The notes under the pieces are model-generated. The model was not told where the DNA came from, did not search any database, and saw only the letters and a list, made by a program, of their open reading frames with translations. A stretch of 7,653 nucleotides of DNA, taken from positions 1-7,653 of the forward strand of contig JAGKSZ010000238.1 of assembly GCA_018991295.1 (NCBI GenBank). Direction: 5' to 3'. A program made the translations under genes and the position numbers. Position 1 is the first letter of the stretch; every line of letters begins with the position of its first letter. Shown here piece by piece: positions 1 to 4,520 of this stretch. This DNA is from Porphyrobacter sp. GTDB lineage: Bacteria; Pseudomonadota; Alphaproteobacteria; Sphingomonadales; Sphingomonadaceae.

Positions 1-220
1 ATTCGCGAATCGTGTCGTTCACAACCTGCGCGTGCAGCGCCTCACCGTGCATCTTCTTGACGAGGTTCGCGGGCACCTTGCCCGGACGGAAGCCGGGCAT
101 GCGCACCTGCGGCGCGACCTTCTTGATCTCGGCATCGATCTTTGCCGAAAGCTCGGCGGCCGTGATCGTGATGGTGTAGGCGCGCTTGAGCCCTTCGTTG
201 ACGGTCTGCTTGGTCTGCAT
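1..220 (-). CDS. tig: Trigger factor, N-terminal part (cut by window edge)
   Basis: Ribosome-associated chaperone and peptidyl-prolyl isomerase that meets nascent chains at the exit tunnel. Only the first 73 residues are inside the window, which is the start of the ribosome-binding domain. The protein begins MQTKQTVNEGLKRAYTITI. At residues 43-50 it carries GFRPGKVP, the family signature loop that docks on ribosomal protein L23. The remainder (rest of the N-terminal domain, PPIase and C-terminal domains) lies beyond base 1. The ATG at 218-220 is chosen because the protein aligns from its first residues with known trigger factors. A Shine-Dalgarno is not obvious: the nearest purine run, AAGAAGG, is about 15 bases upstream. 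The gene follows tRNA-Leu on the same strand by 63 bases, without a clear terminator between them, so co-transcription is possible. The family call is secure; the start is fairly secure. Confidence 0.93.
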   Translation of the reverse strand, partial: MQTKQTVNEGLKRAYTITITAAELSAKIDAEIKKVAPQVRMPGFRPGKVPANLVKKMHGEALHAQVVNDTIRE

Positions 221-283
221 GGTGACTGGTCTGAAGCCTTCTTGCCAAAAAATTCTGTGGGTCGGGCAGGTCCGGTGCGAAGT

Positions 284-368
284 TGGTGCGGGCGAAGGGA
301 CTCGAACCCCCACATCTTGCGATGCCAGAACCTAAATCTGGTGCGTCTACCAATTTCGCCACGCCCGC
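284..368 (-). tRNA. tRNA-Leu (anticodon UAG)
   Basis: Complete class II tRNA of 85 bases including an encoded CCA end. The 7-bp acceptor stem GCGGGCG (plus-strand 362-368) pairs with CGCCCGC (288-294), followed by discriminator A at 287 and CCA at 284-286. The anticodon stem CCAGA/TCTGG encloses the loop TTTAGGT, giving anticodon TAG (plus-strand 332-334), which reads CUA and, by wobble, other CUN leucine codons. The long variable arm CATC-GCAA-GATG is what marks leucine/serine-type tRNAs. The T arm holds the usual TTCGAGT loop. The D-arm region (GGCGAAATTGGTAGACGC) has the typical leucine form. The gene sits just upstream of tig on the same strand. Confidence 0.97.
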
Positions 369-383
369 ATGCCCGAACGAAGC

Positions 384-410
384 CGCGCGGGAAGCATGGC
401 CCCCCGCGCG
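384..410 (-). other. GC-rich hairpin in the tRNA-Leu 5' flank
   Basis: A perfect 8-bp inverted repeat, CGCGCGGG (384-391) and CCCGCGCG (403-410), with an 11-base loop, lies 16 bases before the mature 5' end of tRNA-Leu. A TAATAC hexamer (plus-strand 410-415) directly upstream could be a -10 box, but no matching -35 is seen. If transcription starts there, the hairpin would fall in the tRNA leader removed by RNase P. Its role is unknown. It could also be chance structure in GC-rich DNA. Confidence 0.35.
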
Positions 411-498
411 TATTAGCGGGTGCCCTTATCCCCGCTCGCCCAAAAGGGCAAGCGCAACACGCTTGAAGCCTTGCACAATGGCGGATAAGGGCGCGGCC

Positions 499-810
499 AT
501 GACCGAAGAAACCCCCGAAATCGCCCCCGCAGCTGCTTCCGGCGCGGACGTGCCGCCCGATCACCTGTCGGTCAATCCGCGCAGCCCGTTCTTCGATGCG
601 GAAAAGCTCCAGCGCGGTGTCGGCATCCGGTTCAAGGACCGCGTGCGCACCGATATCGAGGAATATTCGATCTCGGAAGGCTGGGTGCGGGTGCAGGCGG
701 GCAAGGCTGTGGACCGCCGGGGTCAGGCACTGACGATCAAGCTGACCGGCCCGGTCGAGGCCTGGTACGAGGATCTGGGCGACAACCCGCCGGTGGCCCG
801 CAAGGGCTGA
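499..810 (+). CDS. DUF3297 family protein
   Basis: Small soluble protein of 103 residues whose family (DUF3297) has no established biochemical function; members are sometimes mislabelled glutathione peroxidase. After a variable Ala/Pro-rich N-terminus (about residues 1-18) comes the conserved core: PPDHLSVNPRSPFFD, then the GVGIRFKDR segment, then EEYSISEGWVRV, GKAVDRRG and LTIKLTGPVEAWYED. This core fills the rest of the protein, so it is a single full-length domain. There is no signal peptide or membrane segment. The ATG at 499 is preferred because AAGG at 487-490 sits 8 bases upstream. An in-frame ATG at 478 would add seven residues and lacks a good ribosome-binding site. The reading frame stays open further upstream through the antisense of the tRNA, which is not coding. 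The 51-base gap to der leaves shared transcription possible. Confidence 0.88.
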   Translation: MTEETPEIAPAAASGADVPPDHLSVNPRSPFFDAEKLQRGVGIRFKDRVRTDIEEYSISEGWVRVQAGKAVDRRGQALTIKLTGPVEAWYEDLGDNPPVARKG

Positions 811-861
811 TCCGCCTCATAACTTGCCAAAAGGGCCGTTTGCGCCCACTTGGGCCGGGTT

Positions 862-2274
862 ATGTCCCTGCCCAAGAAGCCCGAAGTCGTCATTATCGGC
901 CGCCCCAATGTCGGCAAGTCCACGCTGTTCAACCGGCTGGTGGGCAAGAAACTCGCCCTGGTTGACGATCAGCCGGGCGTGACCCGCGACCGCCGGATGG
1001 GCGATGCCAATATCGCGGGGCTGCACTTCACCGTGGTTGATACCGCCGGGTGGGAGGACGAGGACGCCCTCACCCTCCCCGGCCGGATGCGCAAGCAGAC
1101 CGAAGCGAGCCTTGCGGGCGCGGATGCCGCGCTGTTCGTGGTCGATGCGCGCGCCGGGCTGACGCCGCTCGATGAAGAAATCGCCCGCTACCTGCGCGAA
1201 CAGGAAGTGCCGGTGGTGGTCGTCGCCAACAAGGCCGAAGGCAACGCTGCCGAAGCAGGCGTGATGGAAGCCTATGCGCTCGGCCTTGGCGAGCCGCTGG
1301 CGGTATCCGCCGAACATGGCGAGGGCGTCGCCGATCTGTTCGGCGGGCTGTGGCCGATCATCGGCGCAAGGGCCGAGGAATGGGAGGAGGCGAACGATGC
1401 CGAGCGCGCCGCGCTGCGCGCAATGGACGAGGAAGATCGCCCTTCTGGCCCGCTGAAGCTTGCCATCGTCGGCCGGCCCAATGCGGGCAAATCCACTCTC
1501 ATCAACCGCCTTCTGGGCGAAGACCGCCTGCTGACCGGCCCCGAAGCGGGCATCACCCGCGATTCGATTGCGATCGACTGGGAATGGACCGATCCCAAAT
1601 CGGGCGAGGCCCGCGAAATCCGCCTGATCGACACCGCAGGCATGCGCAAGAAGAAGAACGTCACCGAAAAGCTCGAAAAGCTTTCCGTGGCAGACGCGCG
1701 CCGGGCGGTGGACTTTGCCGAAGTCGTGGTGCTGCTGCTCGATGCGACGCAGGGCCTTGAACATCAGGATCTGAAGATCGCGAGCCTCGTGCTCGAAGAA
1801 GGCCGGGCGCTGATGATCGCCATCAACAAGTGGGACGTGGCCGAGGACGCCAGCAAGCTGTTCAACGGCATCCGCGCCGCGCTTGACGATGGCCTTGCGC
1901 AGGTGCGCGGTCTGCCGCTGTTTGCCGTATCCGCCAAGACCGGCAAGGGGCTGGACCAGATGCTCGCCGGGGCCTTTGACATCCGCGAGGCATGGTCCAA
2001 GCGCGTGCCGACATCCGCGCTCAACCGCTGGTTTGACGATGCGATGGAAGCCAATCCCCCGCCAGCCCCCGGCGGCAAGCGGATCAAGCTCAGATACATC
2101 ACCCAGGCCGGCACCCGCCCGCCGCGCTTCGTGATCTTCGGCACCCGACTGGACCTCCTGCCCAAGAGCTACGAGCGTTACCTCGTCAACGGCATCCGCG
2201 CCAAGCTGGGCTTTGATGCCGTGCCGGTGCGCGTGACGCTGAAGGCCAACAAGAACCCCTACGCCAAGGACTAG
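862..2274 (+). CDS. der: Ribosome biogenesis GTPase Der (EngA)
   Basis: Essential double GTPase that acts in late assembly of the 50S ribosomal subunit. The 470-residue protein has the full family layout. GTPase domain 1 has the P-loop GRPNVGKS (13-20), DTAG (60-63) and a G4 motif NKAE (123-126). An acidic linker (about 172-192) follows. GTPase domain 2 has GRPNAGKS (204-211), DTAGMRKK (257-264) and NKWD (322-325). The C-terminal KH-like RNA-binding domain (about 365-470) ends ANKNPYAKD, as is typical. The first G4 has Glu where many homologues have Asp; from memory this is common in alphaproteobacteria, so it is probably not a defect. The start is the ATG at 862, since an in-frame TTG at 850 would add four residues without a ribosome-binding site. 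The stop codon overlaps the likely Shine-Dalgarno of the next gene, which suggests an operon with the two membrane-protein genes downstream. Confidence 0.98.
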   Translation: MSLPKKPEVVIIGRPNVGKSTLFNRLVGKKLALVDDQPGVTRDRRMGDANIAGLHFTVVDTAGWEDEDALTLPGRMRKQTEASLAGADAALFVVDARAGLTPLDEEIARYLREQEVPVVVVANKAEGNAAEAGVMEAYALGLGEPLAVSAEHGEGVADLFGGLWPIIGARAEEWEEANDAERAALRAMDEEDRPSGPLKLAIVGRPNAGKSTLINRLLGEDRLLTGPEAGITRDSIAIDWEWTDPKSGEAREIRLIDTAGMRKKKNVTEKLEKLSVADARRAVDFAEVVVLLLDATQGLEHQDLKIASLVLEEGRALMIAINKWDVAEDASKLFNGIRAALDDGLAQVRGLPLFAVSAKTGKGLDQMLAGAFDIREAWSKRVPTSALNRWFDDAMEANPPPAPGGKRIKLRYITQAGTRPPRFVIFGTRLDLLPKSYERYLVNGIRAKLGFDAVPVRVTLKANKNPYAKD

Positions 2275-2281
2275 GGCAAGG

Positions 2282-2860
2282 ATGGAAAGCCGCGACCTGT
2301 TTGCCGCCGCCTGCCTGGTGTTCGTTATCGCCGTGGTGATGCTGAAACTGGGCTATGGCCCGGCGTCACGGCGGCGCAGAAAGCCACTTGCGCCTGACAT
2401 CAGGAACGGCCGCGTCATCGTCACCGGCCTCAGCGCCGTGCAGGTGAAGGCCAGCCTCGCCGAATTTGCAAAGCTATACGATCTGGACGCAGCAACCTTC
2501 ACCGTGAAGGCCGCGGGCGATGCGTTGCAGGTGACGTGGACGCGCTCGATCTCCAGCCACATTGCGCTCTATCTGGTCAATTACCTCGCCTACCCGGCTG
2601 ATGATACGTCGGGTGACCGGCGGGCAGAGGCCGTGGGCGTGATTGCGGTGCCGCAGGGCATCGCTCCCGAAGGCCTTGCCCCCGGCACCCTGACCCAGAT
2701 TTTCGTGCCCGTGGGCGATACCGAGCATGATCTCGTCCACGCCCTTGCCGCCGATGGCCGGGCCTTCCGCATCAGCTTCACCCGCATGGCGTGGGAACCC
2801 ATAGGCTCGCCCAAGGCCCCCGCGCTGGCGGGCAAGGTCGCCTTTGCACTGGAGGGATGA
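2282..2860 (+). CDS. Single-pass membrane protein of unknown function
   Basis: I do not recognise a family for this 192-residue protein. Residues 7-24 form one hydrophobic segment, followed at 30-34 by the basic cluster RRRRK. By the positive-inside rule this puts the N-terminus outside and the roughly 150-residue C-terminal part in the cytoplasm. That part alternates short beta-like stretches (GRVIVTGL, TFTVKAA, ALQVTWTR, AVGVIAV, TQIFVPVGD, FRISFTRM) with helical ones (about 51-67, 91-103, 149-158), so it looks like a compact alpha/beta domain. There are no Cys pairs, His clusters or nucleotide-binding motifs. AGGG at 2273-2276, overlapping the der stop codon, is spaced 5 bases from the ATG, and the gap to der is only 7 bases. 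The final TGA shares a base with the ATG of the DUF2721 gene. Coupling to der and DUF2721 suggests co-expression, but no function follows from that. Confidence 0.85.
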   Translation: MESRDLFAAACLVFVIAVVMLKLGYGPASRRRRKPLAPDIRNGRVIVTGLSAVQVKASLAEFAKLYDLDAATFTVKAAGDALQVTWTRSISSHIALYLVNYLAYPADDTSGDRRAEAVGVIAVPQGIAPEGLAPGTLTQIFVPVGDTEHDLVHALAADGRAFRISFTRMAWEPIGSPKAPALAGKVAFALEG

Positions 2861-3345
2861 TGCTCACCGATCTCCTCGCTGACGCCGCCGCGCGCACGCC
2901 GATCGCGCTGGAAATCATCGAACGCACCGCCTCCACTCCGCGGGTGCAGCAGGTGGTGCAACTGAGCCTTGCCCCGGCGTTCCTGCTGTCGGGCATCGGC
3001 GCGATCATGAACGTCATCATGAGCCGCATGATCTGGATCTCGCAGCGGATCGAGAACATCGAGGAACGCGACGATGATCAGCGCACCGCCAAGCAGGGGC
3101 GCGAAGTTGGCTGGCTGATGCGCCGCCGCAAGCTGATGCAGGGCGCGATCATGTTCTCCACCGCGGCTGCCGTGATGATCAGCGCGGTGATCATGCTGCT
3201 GTTCATTTCGGCCTATATCACCTCGCAGATCGGCACGGTGATCGCCGGGCTGTGGGTCTTGACCATGCTGCTGCTGGTCACGGGCCTTGCGTTTTTCCTG
3301 CTGGAAACCCGGCTGGCTTCGATTGGGGCGCAGGGGAAAGAGTGA
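2860..3345 (+). CDS. DUF2721 family membrane protein
   Basis: Inner-membrane protein of 161 residues whose core matches the DUF2721 family, which has no known function. The recognisable part is the first membrane helix (about 35-55), with LAPAFLLSGIGAIMNV followed by MSRMIWISQRI, the family's proline-bearing helix and R-rich exit. A strongly charged cytoplasmic loop (about 62-92, ENIEERDDDQR and RRRK) leads to two more helices (about 95-119 and 127-149). Two adjacent in-frame ATGs exist, at 2857 and 2860. GGAGG at 2851-2855 is 4 bases from the second and only 1 from the first, so 2860 is preferred. This ATG overlaps the preceding stop as TGATG, a typical coupling arrangement. The gene ends 78 bases before a strong terminator and is the last of the der transcript. 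Confidence 0.86.
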   Translation: MLTDLLADAAARTPIALEIIERTASTPRVQQVVQLSLAPAFLLSGIGAIMNVIMSRMIWISQRIENIEERDDDQRTAKQGREVGWLMRRRKLMQGAIMFSTAAAVMISAVIMLLFISAYITSQIGTVIAGLWVLTMLLLVTGLAFFLLETRLASIGAQGKE

Positions 3346-3365
3346 AGCACCCCCTTCCTCCGCTA

Positions 3366-3398
3366 CCGGGCTTGACCCGGGGGCCGGCGCAAGCCCGG
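3366..3398. repeat. Palindromic intergenic element with CCGGGCTTG arms
   Basis: The arms CCGGGCTTG (3366-3374) and CAAGCCCGG (3390-3398) form a perfect 9-bp inverted repeat around 15 bases. The left arm can alternatively fold on itself, with CCGGG (3366-3370) pairing to CCCGG (3376-3380). The core CCGGGCTTGACCCGGG resembles short palindromes that are frequent between genes in alphaproteobacteria. It lies just after the DUF2721 stop and before the terminator, so it may also stabilise the transcript's 3' end. Copy number cannot be judged from one window. Confidence 0.5.
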
Positions 3399-3422
3399 GA
3401 AAGGGCAGAAGGAAAATCTGAC

Positions 3423-3465
3423 AAAAAAAGGGGCAGGCGCCGCATCCGGCCCTGCCCCCTTTTTT
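3423..3465. terminator. Bidirectional intrinsic terminator
   Basis: An A7 run (3423-3429) is followed by GGGGCAGG (3430-3437), a loop that can extend by GCCG/CGGC pairing (3439-3442 with 3447-3450), CCTGCCCC (3451-3458), one unpaired C and a T6 run (3460-3465). The 8-bp GC stem flanked by A and T runs would terminate transcription on both strands. It stands between the converging DUF2721 gene (plus) and bfr (minus), where such a site is expected. Confidence 0.9.
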
Positions 3466-3484
3466 GCAGCCCTTGAAGGGGCGC

Positions 3485-3967
3485 TTACTTTTCGCCTGCC
3501 GGCTGGCTTTGCAGCTGGCAGTAATTGTGCAGGCCCATGCGCTCGATCATTTCGAACTGCTGTTCGATGAAGTCGACATGCTCCTCCTCGTTCTTGAGGA
3601 TGTAGGCGAACAGATCGCGACTGACATAATCGCGCACGCTTTCGCAATGTTCGATGGCATCGCGCAGCAGCGGGATCGCCTCGTTTTCGAGCGCGAGATC
3701 GGCCTTCAGCACTTCCTCGACATTTTCGCCGACCTTCAGCTTGTGGATCGCCTGGAAGTTGGGCAGCCCGTCGAGGAACAGGATGCGCTCGGCCAGCTTG
3801 TCGGCGTGCTCCATCTCCTCGATCGATTCGTGGCGCTCGTAGTTGGCGAGCTTGGTGACGCCCCAGTGCGCCAGCACGCGGTAGTGCAGCCAGTACTGGT
3901 TGATCGCGGTCAGCTCGTTAGTGAGCGCCCGGTTGAGATAGTCGATGACCTTCGGGTCGCCCTTCAT
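3485..3967 (-). CDS. bfr: Bacterioferritin (haem-containing iron storage)
   Basis: Cytoplasmic iron-storage protein that forms a 24-subunit cage, oxidises Fe(II) at a di-iron ferroxidase centre and stores ferric mineral, with haem bound between subunit pairs. The 160-residue length is normal for the family. All expected ligands are in their usual positions: E18, E51, H54, E94, E127 and H130 for the di-iron centre, and M52 for haem. Other hallmarks are MKGDPKVIDYLN at the start, HESIEEMEHADKLAERILFL and DYVSRDL. The ATG at 3967 fits E. coli Bfr exactly. AAAGGA (plus-strand 3977-3982) is 9 bases upstream, and a longer start nine residues earlier has no support. bfd lies 139 bases upstream on the same strand. 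A separate promoter is likely (see 4018-4047), which would let storage and release be controlled independently. Confidence 0.98.
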   Translation of the reverse strand: MKGDPKVIDYLNRALTNELTAINQYWLHYRVLAHWGVTKLANYERHESIEEMEHADKLAERILFLDGLPNFQAIHKLKVGENVEEVLKADLALENEAIPLLRDAIEHCESVRDYVSRDLFAYILKNEEEHVDFIEQQFEMIERMGLHNYCQLQSQPAGEK

Positions 3968-4017
3968 GGGAAAATGTCCTTTGCGGTATGTCAAAGCCGG
4001 GTTGCGGCATTGGCGTC

Positions 4018-4047
4018 ATATTAGACGCTGCCGGGGCCTGTGCGCAA
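4018..4047 (-). promoter_or_regulatory. Possible bfr promoter
   Basis: On the minus strand TTGCGC (plus 4042-4047) and TAATAT (plus 4018-4023) are 18 bases apart. The matches to TTGACA/TATAAT are only 3/6 and about 4/6. The location, about 50 bases before the bfr start with room for a short leader, is sensible. A perfect TTGACA nearer the gene (plus 3987-3992) has no usable -10 because its partner would fall on the start codon. Confidence 0.3.
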
Positions 4048-4056
4048 GGGCGGGCG

Positions 4057-4068
4057 AAGAAATTTCTT
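4057..4068. promoter_or_regulatory. 12-bp perfect palindrome AAGAAATTTCTT upstream of bfr
   Basis: AAGAAATTTCTT is fully self-complementary and AT-rich in a GC-rich spacer. It lies just upstream of the proposed bfr -35 and downstream of bfd, where an operator or activator site for bfr could sit. It resembles but does not match the Irr iron-control element: the AGAA and TTCT halves are separated by 2 bases rather than 3. The regulator is unknown. Confidence 0.3.
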
Positions 4069-4076
4069 TGTAAATC

Positions 4077-4094
4077 AGCCCCTTGCGAGGGGCT
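4077..4094 (-). terminator. Hairpin after bfd, possible weak terminator or attenuator
   Basis: On the minus strand AGCCCC and GGGGCT form a perfect 6-bp stem around TCGCAA, 12 bases past the bfd stop codon. The trailing bases GATTTAC are not a good U run, so complete termination is doubtful. Partial read-through into bfr is possible. Confidence 0.4.
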
Positions 4095-4106
4095 CGCAAT
4101 ATCGGA

Positions 4107-4307
4107 TCAGGCGGCTTCTACTGCGAGGAAATCGCAATGCGCAGCCGCGCGTTCAGCCTCGATGATTTCCTGCGCTTCTTCAAGGCACTGGCCGCAATTG
4201 GGGCGCTTGCCGAGGCAGGCGTAGGTCGCTTCTGCGTCCCCGTCGCAAGTCAGCGCGGCTTTGCGCAAATCACTCTCACGGATGGCATTGCAGATGCAGA
4301 TGTACAT
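4107..4307 (-). CDS. bfd: Bacterioferritin-associated ferredoxin ([2Fe-2S])
   Basis: Small cytoplasmic [2Fe-2S] ferredoxin of the BFD-like family. It docks on bacterioferritin and passes electrons through the haem to reduce and mobilise stored iron. At 66 residues it has the normal length. All four cluster ligands are present at the positions known from E. coli Bfd: C4 and C6 in MYICICNAI, and C38 and C41 in NCGQC. Two further cysteines (C21, C31) and C58 are not expected ligands. The ATG at 4307 gives the canonical N-terminus; the ribosome-binding site is weak, with an AGGAAAG run more than 10 bases upstream. The gene precedes bfr on the same strand, the usual functional pairing. Its promoter contains a Fur-like palindrome, which suggests induction when iron is scarce. 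Confidence 0.97.
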   Translation of the reverse strand: MYICICNAIRESDLRKAALTCDGDAEATYACLGKRPNCGQCLEEAQEIIEAERAAAHCDFLAVEAA

Positions 4308-4346
4308 GGGGCCGCGAATCTTTCCTGCGAAGCGTTTGCAAGAGCC

Positions 4347-4374
4347 AATGTATGCGAGTTATTCTCAATAACAA
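4347..4374 (-). promoter_or_regulatory. Probable bfd promoter with embedded Fur-box-like site
   Basis: On the minus strand TTGTTA (plus 4369-4374) and TACATT (plus 4347-4352) are separated by 16 bases. Each matches 4 of 6 consensus positions, and the start point would be about 33 bases before the bfd ATG. The spacer contains TGAGAATAACTCGCA (plus 4353-4367), which fits the 7-1-7 Fur layout (TGAGAAT-N-ATTCTCA) with five of seven bases matching in the right half. The same place holds a perfect palindrome, GTTATT-GAG-AATAAC (plus 4358-4372). A repressor bound here would cover the promoter. Fur is the obvious candidate given the gene; binding itself is inferred. Confidence 0.55.
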
Positions 4375-4388
4375 GGGGATTTTTGTTT

Positions 4389-4477
4389 GCGCCCTCAGGC
4401 GCCGGGCGGCGGACGTCCGTCCGCCTTGGCTTCGCGCCATAAGGCGCGGCGCGCTGTCGCGCTTGCGGCGTGGCCGC
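4389..4477. repeat. Block of five consecutive short hairpins
   Basis: Five non-overlapping perfect inverted repeats follow one another. (1) GCGCC-CTCA-GGCGC at 4389-4402. (2) GGCGGACG-TC-CGTCCGCC at 4408-4425, realistically a 7-bp stem with a 4-base loop. (3) CGCGCC-ATAA-GGCGCG at 4433-4448. (4) GCGCG-CTGT-CGCGC at 4449-4462. (5) GCGGC-GTG-GCCGC at 4465-4477. Hairpins 1 and 3 share the same arms. No run of U follows in either direction, so this is not a standard terminator, and no convincing gene is encoded. It lies downstream of the DUF418 gene and upstream of the bfd promoter. It may be a REP-type intergenic repeat or a structured RNA 3' end. Confidence 0.6.
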
Positions 4478-4520
4478 GCCCGCCGGTCGCTGCCACACGA
4501 TAGGATGGGGCTTGGGTCTT

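Noticed and set aside
42..362. Minus-strand reading frame beginning MAKLVDAPDLGSG
   Set aside because: This is the well-known false translation of a tRNA-Leu gene running into the tig region in the wrong frame.
283..498. N-terminal extension of the DUF3297 gene
   Set aside because: It would translate the antisense of the tRNA; the family core and a ribosome-binding site support the start at 499.
817..1764. 315-codon minus-strand frame opposite der
   Set aside because: It is fully antisense to a certain gene, matches no family I know, and is a usual by-product of GC-rich codon bias.
3987..3992. Perfect TTGACA (minus strand) as a bfr -35 box
   Set aside because: A -10 box at normal spacing would overlap the bfr start codon, leaving no leader or ribosome-binding site.
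3464..4024. 186-codon plus-strand frame opposite bfr
   Set aside because: Antisense shadow of bfr, whose ligands are all intact on the other strand.
4250..4498. Minus-strand small frames across the five-hairpin block
   Set aside because: They overlap bfd and its promoter, have a low-complexity Arg/Ala/Pro translation and no ribosome-binding site.
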